Program-made: the position numbers and the translations under genes
Shown here: positions 1 to 7,972 of the stretch, in pieces
Numbering within the stretch: the stretch's first letter is position 1
Layout of the letters: every line of letters begins with the position of its first letter
Notes under the pieces: model-generated
The model's database searches: none
The model's input: only the letters and a program-made list of their open reading frames with translations
What the model was told of the DNA's origin: nothing
Assembly (NCBI RefSeq): GCF_009870825.1
Contig: NZ_WTWY01000001.1
Location: 372,001-436,000 of the forward strand
Length of the DNA: 64,000 bases
Direction: 5' to 3'
DNA from: Paenibacillus sp. USDA918EY
GTDB taxonomy: Bacteria > Bacillota > Bacilli > Paenibacillales > Paenibacillaceae

Positions 1-1662
1 TACAGTAACCGTGTTGTTAAAAATTTGTGCCGGACGGTCTACAGGATCATTATGCGCTGGACCATTTCCTTTGATCGTTAAGCACAGTCTATAACCAGCC
101 GGAAGAAGGAGACTTGTTGGGCGTAATTCAACATCGACCTTGTAAATTTGACCGGGTACCAGAGGCTCCGAGCTTGTGTGCGTATGATAAGGCTGCCAAG
201 GAGTACTGCGTTCCGGATCAAGGGCACGATGTGAGGCGCGTAACCAGCCCACTGTCATGGGAGTCAGTCCTGCTCTGTGATCACGAAGTTCCACAAGTTC
301 TCCATCAGGACCAACTGCATTTAGTACAAGGAAAAGATCTGCATCGGCTGTAGTAGAGGACATCCACAATGCAGCCGAAACAGGACCAACAATGGTCGTA
401 TCCTCTGTCATGGCTTGACTATAAACAGTAACCCCATCGCCATCCGCCTTGTAACTTACCTGAGATGCAGCTGCAGGCTCATTTATTTCAAGAGAATGGG
501 TGCTAAAGTCAAAATAGTAAGGCCTCCACTCGGTACCAGGGATTGGCCAAGCCGAAGCTTCAACTGTAGCTGAGCTGCCATCCGCTTTTCTTAGGGCTAG
601 TTGAACAGGCGATTGATCATCCCAGTTATTTTGAGTTTCTTTTAAATGATAATCAAAGAAACGCCGCTGCAAGTCAACTGAAGCCTCATCGTCAAATTGC
701 CCTCCAGCATGAATTTCCAACCACTTATTTTTACTGCTAATCTTCTCAAATCCACGGATTGTACCGCGAAGATGCAGATCATGATCGGACCAGTCAGCGC
801 TGGCCAGAACCGGAACGGTGATTTGATCCAATTGAGGGGTACGTACCTTGTAATAGTGTTCATCCTCGAATGGATGAGTACGAATGTCATTTACGATATC
901 CGCGCGATTTCTAGCTAATGTATCAGAGTCAAGTGCTGTATTTCCAGCAATAGGTCTGCTGCTGTGAGGATTAAATCCAGCTTCAGGACCTATGCCGTGT
1001 TGTACCGGAAGCGCAAGCTGAGGGTACCAAAAATTCTCCCAAAACTGATACATGATTCCCCCATGGCGAGTTGCATCCCTATACCAGTCGCTCCAGCCGT
1101 GCCATACACAAATTGCCGCCAAGTGGGAAGGCTTTTTTGCGGCTACGAGCCATTGCGACATGGCATAATACGATTTTCCACATAAACCGACACGTCCGTT
1201 TGACCAGCTTTGAACTCCGCTCCATTCAATACATGCTGCATAATCTTCAATTTCTCTGGGGCATAATGGGTCTAATCTGCCTGGAGAGCTACCAGAACCT
1301 CGGGAATCGACACGCACAACGACGTATCCATGTGGAACCCAATCTGTTGGATTAACAACCTCCCATACGCGATAATCGTCTTCATCGATTTCCATGCTTG
1401 TATTAGGTACAACGGCATCCGCAAGATCAGCACCAAAAACATCGCCAACCGACTTGTTAGGCGTAGTGTTTACCAGTTGAAATAGCCGGTGTCTAAACCT
1501 TTGAATGGGGAGTCCTTTACCATATACACCGTGACTTAAAATGACAGGGTATTTGCCAGGCATGGCCGGGCGAAATACATCGGCATATACGATTGCGCCA
1601 TCGTCCATTTCTATAGGTACATCCCAATCAATTTGCATGGATTCAACAGATTCTAATTTCAT
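1..1662 (-). CDS. CocE/NonD-family serine hydrolase (3' end off window)
   Basis: The frame stays open from an ATG at 1662 (ribosome site AGAGGAG just upstream) to the window edge, about 554 codons, so the C-terminus is missing. It reads as an alpha/beta hydrolase of the X-Pro dipeptidyl-peptidase/CocE group. The early part carries the nucleophile-elbow sequence GLCGKSYY (Ser nucleophile). A later SADWSDHD segment fits the acid loop, and the jelly-roll-like C-terminal part begins near the conserved VGPVSAALWMSS stretch. Family members hydrolyse amide or ester bonds in small molecules such as beta-lactams, cocaine or amino-acid esters; the substrate here cannot be read. No signal peptide is visible, so it is probably cytosolic. 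It is divergent from a Tet-repressor-like gene and its promoter is filled by tet-like operators, so it is probably induced by a small molecule. It is AT-richer than the genes from 2.9 kb on. Confidence 0.85.
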   Translation of the reverse strand, partial: MKLESVESMQIDWDVPIEMDDGAIVYADVFRPAMPGKYPVILSHGVYGKGLPIQRFRHRLFQLVNTTPNKSVGDVFGADLADAVVPNTSMEIDEDDYRVWEVVNPTDWVPHGYVVVRVDSRGSGSSPGRLDPLCPREIEDYAACIEWSGVQSWSNGRVGLCGKSYYAMSQWLVAAKKPSHLAAICVWHGWSDWYRDATRHGGIMYQFWENFWYPQLALPVQHGIGPEAGFNPHSSRPIAGNTALDSDTLARNRADIVNDIRTHPFEDEHYYKVRTPQLDQITVPVLASADWSDHDLHLRGTIRGFEKISSKNKWLEIHAGGQFDDEASVDLQRRFFDYHLKETQNNWDDQSPVQLALRKADGSSATVEASAWPIPGTEWRPYYFDFSTHSLEINEPAAASQVSYKADGDGVTVYSQAMTEDTTIVGPVSAALWMSSTTADADLFLVLNAVGPDGELVELRDHRAGLTPMTVGWLRASHRALDPERSTPWQPYHTHTSSEPLVPGQIYKVDVELRPTSLLLPAGYRLCLTIKGNGPAHNDPVDRPAQIFNNTVTV

Positions 1663-1697
1663 TAGGTTAGCTCCTCTCGGATATAAGTTCTCCAAAT

Positions 1698-1716
1698 AAT
1701 CTATCACTGATAGATT
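1698..1716. promoter_or_regulatory. tetO-like operator, copy 1
   Basis: Perfect 19-bp palindrome, AATCTATCA-C-TGATAGATT. The 15-bp core TCTATCA-N-TGATAGA is the same as in the Tn10 tet operator tetO1; from memory only positions 2, 10 and 18 differ. It lies between the hydrolase promoter and its start codon. Confidence 0.85.
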
Positions 1717-1728
1717 TGGAGTGATTTG

Positions 1729-1758
1729 ATCATAATCTATCAGTGATAGATTTGTCAA
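1729..1758 (-). promoter_or_regulatory. Promoter of the CocE-family hydrolase
   Basis: On the minus strand TTGACA (1758-1753) is followed by an 18-bp spacer and TATGAT (1734-1729), a near-consensus SigA promoter. The palindrome at 1734-1752 fills the spacer and the palindrome at 1698-1716 lies just past the expected start of transcription. Confidence 0.75.
1734..1752. promoter_or_regulatory. tetO-like operator, copy 2
   Basis: Second perfect 19-bp palindrome, AATCTATCA-G-TGATAGATT, 36 bp centre to centre from copy 1. It occupies the spacer of the hydrolase promoter. It also lies upstream of a TATAAT at 1764-1769 that could serve the tetR-like gene, so both directions could be repressed together. 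Confidence 0.85.
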
Positions 1759-1815
1759 TATGATATAATAAATCACTGAAAGGTTTTAATACGGGGATAA
1801 GGAGAATTTTTAAAT

Positions 1816-2436
1816 ATGGCAAAGATAAAACGTGAAGATGTTATAGAGGAGGCGCTTGCACTTCTTAAAGAGGGTGGATTAGAGGCGATTACAACCAGGC
1901 GTTTGGCACAGAGATTAGGAGTTGAATCAGCATCGCTATATTGGCATGTAAAAGATAAGGCAACGCTGCTTGGGGAGATGGCCTCTGCTATAATCGACAG
2001 ATACCACACCATTGAGACGCCTCATGACACGGAGCAATGGGAGAAGTGGTTTATGGATCATGCATGCAGCCTTAGAAATGCTTTATTAGCTTATCCAGAT
2101 GGAGCGATGCTTCATGCCGGCTCAATTCCCACTTATAATGAGCTTGCTAAATTAGCGCCTAAAGTTGAATATCTAGTACGGGCAGGTTTTTCGGAAAGAG
2201 AAGCTAAAATGGCCATGCTGACCATGGGCCAATTTACCTTGGGATCTGTAATGGAAGAACAAACACGGAATAAAAGGAGAATATTAACATCATCTCCTTT
2301 GGAAAAGGTTAATGAGTCTCAACGTGATGCAGATATGGATAAATTAACTTCCGATGTAATGAATACGATTGAGAACGAGGCAGAAAGTGCTTTTGAATTT
2401 GGAATACAACTTATTGTTAAGGGATTGAAAAAATAG
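1816..2436 (+). CDS. TetR-class repressor (close to tetracycline repressor)
   Basis: 206 aa, close to the length of class B TetR. The N-terminal HTH (residues about 10-50) contains TTRRLAQRLGVE and LYWHVKDK, which match tetracycline repressors almost residue for residue; T27, R28, Y42, H44 and K48 are kept, while recognition-helix positions 38-40 read S-A-S instead of Q-P-T. The C-terminal half has the TetR_C features GFSxxxA...GxFTLGxVxEEQ and FGIQLIVKGLKK. Compared without gaps to TetR(B) from memory, ligand residues H64, H100 and E147 are kept. N82 is His, F86 Leu, T103 Ser, Q116 Lys and H139 Gln, so classical tetracycline-Mg binding may be altered. The ATG at 1816 has an AAGGAG about 11 bp upstream. 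It probably represses itself and the divergent hydrolase. Confidence 0.9.
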   Translation: MAKIKREDVIEEALALLKEGGLEAITTRRLAQRLGVESASLYWHVKDKATLLGEMASAIIDRYHTIETPHDTEQWEKWFMDHACSLRNALLAYPDGAMLHAGSIPTYNELAKLAPKVEYLVRAGFSEREAKMAMLTMGQFTLGSVMEEQTRNKRRILTSSPLEKVNESQRDADMDKLTSDVMNTIENEAESAFEFGIQLIVKGLKK

Positions 2437-2837
2437 AGCAGATGCTTGTAGGGAAGTAGCGTTTGTGATCTTCTGTATAGGTTAAAAAACCATTACATGA
2501 AAATTTCGCAATAGAAATTTAACCGGACTTAGCACATTTCCCATTAAAGGTGTTTATTATGTTTATTTTAATGATATAAGAAAGTCAGAATCATTTCGCA
2601 GGACAATTATGCGGTGATTCTCTCCGGATTTTATTCGGGCGAAGGGATTATCTTCGTGAGTTATTTGGTCCTTAATTTAAAATAAGCAACCCTTGATCGG
2701 TTGATATTATTGTTGAATGATCTAAAATAAGGCACTCTACGTTCCAATCCCTCGCTTCTTCTCCCCGCACGGAGCGAAGGGTTCGATCGCATCGCCGCGC
2801 CTGGATTTCATTTGAGTGTTTTATTGCATGCAGACCC
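2437..2837. other. Intergenic stretch with no supported gene
   Basis: About 400 bp between the tetR-like gene and the terminator of the MFS gene. Short open frames are present, but none combines a ribosome site with a recognisable protein. No repeat, RNA gene or clear promoter was identified. Confidence 0.5.
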
Positions 2838-2882
2838 AAAAAAATTGCACACCCCATGGCTGTGTCTACCATGGGGTGTGCA
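2838..2882 (-). terminator. Rho-independent terminator of the arsR-MFS pair
   Basis: Perfect 14-bp stem (2846-2859 with 2869-2882) around a CATGG core. On the minus strand it is followed by the run of T given by the A-rich stretch at 2838-2844. It lies 16 bp after the MFS stop codon. Confidence 0.85.
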
Positions 2883-2897
2883 GTTTCTTTACGAACC

Positions 2898-4079
2898 TTA
2901 ATCCGCAGCCTGCACCGCCGAACGGCGTGATGCCAAGCTGGACAATACAAACGTGGCAAGGATGGCGATGAGTACGCCGAATGCCCCGAACCAGGTAATG
3001 GATGCCAAGGAAATACGGTTAACGATCAGTCCGCCGACTGCCGCGCCGACAGCCATGGAAAGCTGCATCGTGGATTGGTTCAAGCTCAACATGACGCCCG
3101 AGGATTCGGGAACAAGCGAAACGAGGTTAAATTGCTGCGTCGGGCCGGATGACCATGCGGCAAAAGACCAAAGGATCAGGACGGCGAATATCGCAATGAC
3201 CGACTGTCCGGCGAAGGATAGCAAAATCAACGAAATGACGTGAAGAATCATCCCTGAAACGAGCGTAAAGATAATGCCGCGTTTATCCGCGCTGTAGCCG
3301 CCGACTTTCGAGCCAATCAAGCTGGCAATGCCGAACACGAGCAGGGCTGCGCTAATCAGTGATTCATTTAAATGCGTTACCTCCAGCAGAAAAGGGGAGA
3401 TGTAGGTATAGGCGAGCGAATATCCTCCCAGCCAGAAAAACGTAATCCCCAAAGCAACCAAAACCTGCGGTTTTTTTAACAAAGCCAATTGTTTGACCAA
3501 AGGGACCGGCTTGTCGCCCTGCATACGTGGAATAACCGCAGCAATGACGAGCATGGCGATGATCCCGAGAATGGCGATGGCCAGAAACACCGCCTTCCAG
3601 CCAAATGCCGAAGCTACCATTCTGCCAAGCGGAACCCCGATAATGAGCGATGCGGTAAAGCCCATCGTCACCGTGGCGATGGAGCTGGCCTGTTTGCCTT
3701 GCGGCGCAATTTTGGCGGCGATGCTAAGCGCGGTAACGATGACCATGCCTGCACCTAATGCCATAATAATTCTCGCGGCAATAAAGAGGCCGAAACCAGG
3801 CAAAATAAACGTCAGCAAATTGGCCGCAATAAAGAGGCCAAGCGAATAAAGGAGAAGTTTCCGCCGGTCCATTTTGGCTGTCAGCGCCATTAAAATAGGG
3901 GTACCGACCGCATAGGCCAGGGAAAAGACGGTAATGAGCTGGCCTGCTGCCGCAACGCTTGTTCCCAACGTCTCTGCGATCCGGTCCAATATCCCGGAAA
4001 TGATGTATTCGGATGTTCCGACCAAAAAGCTGATCAAGGCTAGAACGTATACTTTCCATGTGCTTTGCAAAAGATTCAC
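2898..4079 (-). CDS. MFS efflux transporter, DHA1 family (PbuE/YdhP-like)
   Basis: 393 aa with twelve predicted hydrophobic segments and the MFS loop motif after TM2 (TAKMDRRKLLL). The GTSEYIISGIL and GQLITVFSLAYAVGTP segments match the AraJ/YdhP/PbuE group of small-solute exporters (sugars, purines, drugs); the substrate is not readable. It is second in a unit with an ArsR regulator 59 bp upstream. The printed start is GTG at 4079, but a GGGAGA sequence touches it. TTG at 4070, about 8 bp from that ribosome site and giving MQSTWKVYV, may be the true start. The upstream gap holds a 17-bp element that also lies ahead of arsR, which suggests direct control of this gene by ArsR. Confidence 0.85.
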   Translation of the reverse strand: MNLLQSTWKVYVLALISFLVGTSEYIISGILDRIAETLGTSVAAAGQLITVFSLAYAVGTPILMALTAKMDRRKLLLYSLGLFIAANLLTFILPGFGLFIAARIIMALGAGMVIVTALSIAAKIAPQGKQASSIATVTMGFTASLIIGVPLGRMVASAFGWKAVFLAIAILGIIAMLVIAAVIPRMQGDKPVPLVKQLALLKKPQVLVALGITFFWLGGYSLAYTYISPFLLEVTHLNESLISAALLVFGIASLIGSKVGGYSADKRGIIFTLVSGMILHVISLILLSFAGQSVIAIFAVLILWSFAAWSSGPTQQFNLVSLVPESSGVMLSLNQSTMQLSMAVGAAVGGLIVNRISLASITWFGAFGVLIAILATFVLSSLASRRSAVQAAD

Positions 4080-4111
4080 TCTCCCAATCTGATTAATAAC
4101 TATATTTTTAA

Positions 4112-4128
4112 AAATATCGAAATATAAA
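4112..4128. promoter_or_regulatory. Candidate ArsR operator ahead of the MFS gene
   Basis: A 17-bp sequence built on AAATATCGAAATATA whose exact reverse complement recurs at 4441-4457 ahead of arsR. A nearby ATATTTTTAAAAATAT palindrome (4102-4117) overlaps it. An exact 17-bp match at both likely promoters of one small operon suggests a shared regulator site. Confidence 0.55.
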
Positions 4129-4138
4129 CCAAAAAAAA

Positions 4139-4417
4139 TTATTCAAGCAGGTATGGAGCGTATCTGGCAGCCACTTCCTTGTCTAAGGTGTAATAGATAA
4201 AGGTTCCCTCTTTACGCGAGGTCAGCAATCCGGACTCCGCCATTTGCTTCAAATGATGGGACAACGTAGAGATGGCCACCGTCTGCAGTTTGTCTCCCAG
4301 AACGGAACAACATTGGTCGCTTTCTTCTTTGAGAAGCAAGGCGATTTTGAGCCGGGTAGGTTCTCCGAGCGCCTTATAAATTTTAACTGCCTGCTGCTGA
4401 TCTTTCGTTTCTTTCAT
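4139..4417 (-). CDS. ArsR-family winged-helix repressor
   Basis: 92 aa, the usual size. An ArsR HTH spans about residues 10-80: IYKALGEPTRLKIALLL, then a recognition helix in ISTLSHHLKQMAESGLL and a wing KEGTFIYYTLD. A CC pair (SDQCCSVLGDKL) precedes the recognition helix near the place where metal-sensing ArsR proteins hold their alpha-3 cysteines. The typical CxC is absent, so metal sensing is only a possibility. ATG at 4417 has AGGAGG 9 bp upstream. It is cotranscribed with the MFS exporter, a regulator-pump pair. Confidence 0.9.
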   Translation of the reverse strand: MKETKDQQQAVKIYKALGEPTRLKIALLLKEESDQCCSVLGDKLQTVAISTLSHHLKQMAESGLLTSRKEGTFIYYTLDKEVAARYAPYLLE

Positions 4418-4440
4418 GCCGCCCGGCCTCCTAAATTCGA

Positions 4441-4457
4441 TTTATATTTCGATATTT
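4441..4457. promoter_or_regulatory. Candidate ArsR operator ahead of arsR
   Basis: Exact reverse complement of the 17-bp element at 4112-4128 (core TATATTTCGATATTT), placed 24 bp upstream of the arsR start codon. Fits autoregulation. Confidence 0.55.
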
Positions 4458-4514
4458 GTAGAAATAATGTAACATAAAAATGTGGTGACGTAAAGCCCTC
4501 AAGTTTATTTTTGT

Positions 4515-4560
4515 AAAAAAAATATAGAAAAGGAGCCGATCCATGCCGGATGGCTCCTTT
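4515..4560 (-). terminator. Terminator of the DJ-1/PfpI gene
   Basis: Stem AAAGGAGCC/GGCTCCTTT (4529-4537, 4552-4560) with an inner GATCC/GGAT pairing. On the minus strand it is followed by a T-rich run (plus-strand A tract 4515-4522), directly after the stop at 4564. Confidence 0.8.
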
Positions 4561-4563
4561 CGT

Positions 4564-5232
4564 TTACATGCGGGAGGGAGTGAAATACTCGATGTCATGT
4601 TTGTAAAGATCGTATGCTTCGGCATACTCCATTACCCTGGCTACGTCCGAGATGAAGTCCTCGCCGTATCCGGCGCGTCTTAGCAAATGAAACCCCATTT
4701 CCATCCCCGATGCGATGCCGGCTCCCGTAATGATTCTGCCCGCATCCACAATTCGAGCCCTGCTGATCGTGCAGGCCGGCGCAATTTCGGCAAGACGGTC
4801 GATCGGCACTTTGCCCATTTCGGATGCTTCCTGCCGATCCGGTTCTTTCCTGCTTGTAGCAGGGAGGCCGTCCAGCAGCCCCATTTTTCCATAAATCCAT
4901 GAACCTGTGCAGACGCTTGTCAGCAGCGTGGTATCGGGAAGCGAAAAGATGAATCGGTGCAGCCGTTTATTGTAAGTTTCCTGTCTTGTTCCGAAACCTC
5001 CCGGAATGAGAAAGGCATCCATATCGGGCATTTCATTGAAACTGTAATTGGGATGTACGGTAAGGCCGGCTTGCGTTTGAACGGGTCTTAAAGAATCCGC
5101 CACAAGAAAGACGTCAAGTTCCGGATCGAGCCTTCTTGCGACGGAAAATACGCCGTAAGGCGCTGCATAATCAACGACTTCAGCATCTTTGAAAACATAA
5201 ACCCCGAGTCTAAAACCTTGTTTTTTACTCAT
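4564..5232 (-). CDS. DJ-1/PfpI-family protein (isonitrile hydratase/GlxA N-domain type)
   Basis: About 222 aa forming one DJ-1/PfpI (class I glutamine amidotransferase-like) domain. It opens with RLGVYVFKDAEVVDYAAPYGVF, has the MDAFLIPGGFG turn with the family glycines, and the nucleophile elbow SVCTGSWIYGKMGLLDG with the catalytic Cys. Relatives include isonitrile hydratase and the sensor half of GlxA-type AraC regulators. There is no AraC HTH here, so it is a stand-alone enzyme-like protein. The TTHW-type motif after the elbow is replaced by TSRKE, so the activity is uncertain. ATG 5232 sits 6 bp after AAAGGAG; a GTG at 5235 is too close. It is divergent from a LysR gene that probably controls it. 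Confidence 0.85.
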   Translation of the reverse strand: MSKKQGFRLGVYVFKDAEVVDYAAPYGVFSVARRLDPELDVFLVADSLRPVQTQAGLTVHPNYSFNEMPDMDAFLIPGGFGTRQETYNKRLHRFIFSLPDTTLLTSVCTGSWIYGKMGLLDGLPATSRKEPDRQEASEMGKVPIDRLAEIAPACTISRARIVDAGRIITGAGIASGMEMGFHLLRRAGYGEDFISDVARVMEYAEAYDLYKHDIEYFTPSRM

Positions 5233-5294
5233 CACTTACTCCTTTCGCCTTCCTATCGAGTTTTCGAATCCATTCCTTATTTTCTTACGAAGTT

Positions 5295-5306
5295 CATGAT
5301 ATCATG
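5295..5306. promoter_or_regulatory. Palindrome between pfpI-like and lysR genes
   Basis: CATGATATCATG, a perfect 12-bp palindrome in the divergent gap. Further AT-rich near-repeats (TCATGATA, ATCGATAT) follow up to 5364. A plausible LysR-type binding site by position only. Confidence 0.4.
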
Positions 5307-5378
5307 GAATCAGATATCACAGTCATGATAGTCATCGATATAGTGTATTTTGTTTTTCGATATCAGGAGGAGTTCATT

Positions 5379-6284
5379 GTGATAGAGTTGCTGGAAGGAA
5401 GATTTTTCAAAACCTTTATCGTCGTGATGGAAGAACAGAGTTTTAGCCGCGCAGCGGATAAACTGGGATATGTTCAATCCACCGTGACAACGCATATTCA
5501 GCTTTTGGAGCAAGCATGCGGGCAAAAATTGTTCCATCGTTTATCTCGCGGAGTCAAGCCGACGGCAGCGGGTGAGAAGCTTTTGAAATATGCTTATCAA
5601 TTTATCCACTTGGGGACTTCGATCGAAGAAGCGATGAATGAGATCGAGCAAGCCCAAGGCACGGTTTATCTCCGTATGCAGGAATCCTTTTTTCTGACGC
5701 GGTTCTCTTTGTTTATGCAGCATTTCGTGAAGGAATTCCCCAAAGTGAAACTTCGGATTGAGTCCGGGTTCCATCAAGATATTCTGGATCAAGTGCTGAA
5801 CCATGCGATTGATTTTGGCATCGTGCCGCGCGATCCGAAGCGAAATGACATTCTGTTTTATCCTTTGGTTGAAGAAAAATTGATTTTTGTCGCATCGGCT
5901 GCTTTGGCGCGGGAGGTTGGACGCGAGGGACTAGAGCGATTAAACCAAGAAGCCATGATCAGCTTCGGGACCGATTGCTTATATCACACACAGGCCGGCA
6001 TGGCGCTTCAGGATGCGGGAATCGACGTCATGGAAGCGATAGAACTCCCGAGTCTGGAGATGATCAAGCAATCCGTCCAATGTGGGATTGGGTTTGGATT
6101 GGTTCCGGAAATTGCGGTGAAAAAAGAGCTTGAGGATGGCGATCTTAAATTGCTTCCCATCAGTTCGGCAAACGATTCCATGCACGGGTTGATCGTTCAT
6201 AAAAACCGGGAATTAAGTTATCCGGCGAGATTGCTTCAAGCGAAGTTAACGGAGGGGGCGGCTATGTTCAATGATGGCCGTTAA
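5379..6284 (+). CDS. LysR-family transcriptional regulator
   Basis: About 301 aa, the normal LysR length. The HTH (residues 1-60) reads LEGRFFKTFIVVMEEQSFSRAADKLGYVQSTVTTHIQLLEQ, and the effector domain (about 90-295) has typical Rossmann-like alternation. GTG 5379 is chosen because AGGAGG lies 8 bp upstream and translation then begins at the usual position before the HTH; an open extension to 5304 would add a 25-residue tail unlike the family. It is divergent from the DJ-1/PfpI gene, the classical LysR target arrangement. The effector is unknown. Confidence 0.9.
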   Translation: MIELLEGRFFKTFIVVMEEQSFSRAADKLGYVQSTVTTHIQLLEQACGQKLFHRLSRGVKPTAAGEKLLKYAYQFIHLGTSIEEAMNEIEQAQGTVYLRMQESFFLTRFSLFMQHFVKEFPKVKLRIESGFHQDILDQVLNHAIDFGIVPRDPKRNDILFYPLVEEKLIFVASAALAREVGREGLERLNQEAMISFGTDCLYHTQAGMALQDAGIDVMEAIELPSLEMIKQSVQCGIGFGLVPEIAVKKELEDGDLKLLPISSANDSMHGLIVHKNRELSYPARLLQAKLTEGAAMFNDGR

Positions 6285-6374
6285 CGATGCAACGGACCTT
6301 TGCGGGAAGGTTTTTAGCAATATTCATAGAAAATATAATATCTAGGTGTAAAAGAGAAACGAGAGGTGTACGAC

Positions 6375-7139
6375 ATGAAGCTGATGACCAATCTGTCCTA
6401 TGAGGAAGTGCTGCAATCCACGGATATGACCTTTAGCGGCTGGGATTTTTCATACCTTGGGAATACGGGCAGGCTGCAGGAATTTCCGCTGCGCTGGAAT
6501 TATTATCAACTGGTGGAACAAGCTCTCCGCCATTCCGGGAGCATGCTGGATATGGGGACGGGCGGCGGTGAGTTTCTGTCGAGGCTGACCAAGCTTCCTG
6601 CGCATACCTGCGCCACGGAAGGATATGAGCCGAATGTGGAGGTGGCCCGGCAAAGGCTTGAACCGTTAGGGGTCCGGGTTTCGCACATTACGGAGGATGA
6701 AAAGCTTCCATACGCCGACGGCGAGTTCGACCTGGTGATTAACCGCCATGAGTCTTACAGCCCGAAGGAGGTTCATCGGATCCTGAAGCCGGGCGGCCGT
6801 TTTATTACCCAGCAGGTTGGCGGGGTTAACGACCAGGAATTCAACGAGTGGCTGGGGGCGCCAAACGACGAGTTCGCCCATTGGAATCTGGAATACGCCG
6901 TTCAGGAGCTGCAGCCCTATTTTGACATCGAAGGGCGCGACGAAGAGATAACGCGATCCCGTTTTTTCGACCTTGGCGCCATCGTTTATTATTTGAGCGT
7001 CATCCCCTGGCAAATTCCGGATTTTTCGGTAGAACGGTATGAAAAGCAGCTTCGCGTCCTCCATGGCCAATTGGAGCAGCAGGGGTATTTGGACACGAGC
7101 TGCCACCGGTTTGTTATTGCGGCCCGAAAGAAAGGGTAA
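6375..7139 (+). CDS. SAM-dependent class I methyltransferase
   Basis: About 254 aa. The SAM-binding motif I is MLDMGTGGGEFL (residues about 55-66), followed by the acidic end of beta 2 (EGYEPN) and the post-motif region DGEFDLVINRHESYSPKEVHRILKPGGRFITQQVGG, typical of Methyltransf_11/25 proteins. The substrate is unknown; small-molecule methylation is most likely. ATG 6375 is preferred because an AGAGG lies 8 bp upstream; GTG 6366 would overlap that site. It stands alone, with a hairpin downstream. Confidence 0.85.
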   Translation: MKLMTNLSYEEVLQSTDMTFSGWDFSYLGNTGRLQEFPLRWNYYQLVEQALRHSGSMLDMGTGGGEFLSRLTKLPAHTCATEGYEPNVEVARQRLEPLGVRVSHITEDEKLPYADGEFDLVINRHESYSPKEVHRILKPGGRFITQQVGGVNDQEFNEWLGAPNDEFAHWNLEYAVQELQPYFDIEGRDEEITRSRFFDLGAIVYYLSVIPWQIPDFSVERYEKQLRVLHGQLEQQGYLDTSCHRFVIAARKKG

Positions 7140-7157
7140 CGTTTTGACATGACACGG

Positions 7158-7226
7158 AAACCGGGAGAGGCGCCGAAAAGGGAACGGCAGTGTTCGTCTT
7201 TTCGCTGCCCGTCCCGGTTTATTTTG
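7158..7226 (+). terminator. Probable terminator of the methyltransferase gene
   Basis: AAACCGGGA (7158-7166) pairs with TCCCGGTTT (7212-7220), with inner CGAAAAG/CTTTTCG pairing. Only a short ATTTT follows, so the T tract is weak. Confidence 0.45.
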
Positions 7227-7252
7227 ACCTCGTAGTCAAGGATGACTATACT
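7224..7252 (+). promoter_or_regulatory. padR promoter with built-in operator
   Basis: TTGACC (7224-7229), a 17-bp spacer, TATACT (7247-7252). Within it lies the inverted repeat TAGTCA-AGGA-TGACTA (7233-7248), which overlaps the -10. Autorepression by PadR is likely. Confidence 0.7.
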
Positions 7253-7284
7253 AGAAGTAGCAACAGCATTGAAGGAGTCTTGAC

Positions 7285-7806
7285 ATGGATGAACGCGAAC
7301 TGCTCGTTTTGGGGCTGCTGATGACTCAAAGCCAGCACGGATACCAGATTAACGATTTTATTGAGCGCAATTTAGGGCAAGTTTCCGATATGAAAAAAGC
7401 GACGGCTTATGCCATCTTAAAACGCTTGGATAAGCAGGGCTGCGTCAACGTGACGGTCGAGCAGGAAGGCAACCGGCCGCCCCGCCAAATCTACTCGATT
7501 ACGGAAGAGGGAAAACAGCTGTTTTACGAATTGCTGCGCGCTTCCCTAATCCATGCCGAAAATACGACGCCGGACGGGAACATCGGGCTGATGTTTATCG
7601 ATCATCTCTCCCGGCGGGATGCGAAAGAGCTGCTGCGGATCAAGCTGGACAAGGTACAGGGGCTCATCGGGGCCATCTCCAAAATTCCGCCGCATGACGA
7701 AGGCATCGGTGTGAATTTGTCCTTCCGGCACCGCTTGGCGCTGCTCGAATGCAACCAAAATTTTTTGATCCAGACGCTTCAGGAACTGGAGGATGAAACG
7801 ATATAA
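7285..7806 (+). CDS. PadR-family transcriptional regulator
   Basis: 173 aa. The PadR winged helix covers residues 1-85 (LLVLGLLMTQSQHGYQINDFIERNL, AYAILKRLDKQGCV, PRQIYSITEEGKQLF) and the C-terminal helical dimer domain follows, making it the longer PadR type. Such regulators usually repress a neighbouring membrane or detoxification gene. The facing gene is a YhgE/Pip membrane protein, transcribed convergently. The ATG at 7285 follows AAGGAGTCTTGAC. Its own promoter carries an inverted repeat over the -10. Confidence 0.9.
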   Translation: MDERELLVLGLLMTQSQHGYQINDFIERNLGQVSDMKKATAYAILKRLDKQGCVNVTVEQEGNRPPRQIYSITEEGKQLFYELLRASLIHAENTTPDGNIGLMFIDHLSRRDAKELLRIKLDKVQGLIGAISKIPPHDEGIGVNLSFRHRLALLECNQNFLIQTLQELEDETI

Positions 7807-7911
7807 GATCCGCCGCATTGCAGAAAATATCGGAATAAACAGCTTTTATTTTTATCTCTTTCATCGTCCGCGAACCGAAGCCACAAAAACCGTTTTTGCC
7901 GTTCTAACGTC

Positions 7912-7958
7912 AAAGCCCTGTCCAGTAAGCGGTCATGCCGCTTCGGACAGGGCTTTTT
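7912..7958 (+). terminator. Terminator between padR and the YhgE gene
   Basis: AAAGCCCTGTCC (7912-7923) pairs with GGACAGGGCTTT (7945-7956), with inner AGCGG/CCGCT pairing, and TTTTT follows on the plus strand. It probably also stops minus-strand transcription. Confidence 0.85.
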
Positions 7959-7972
7959 GTATCGTCATGGCA

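Noticed and set aside
1698..1752. Two similar repeats considered as a CRISPR fragment
   Set aside because: Only two copies, each a perfect palindrome inside a promoter next to a TetR gene; operators explain them.
2672..2959. 95-codon minus-strand frame in the gap after the tetR-like gene
   Set aside because: No ribosome site or family, and it overlaps the terminator and the end of the MFS gene.
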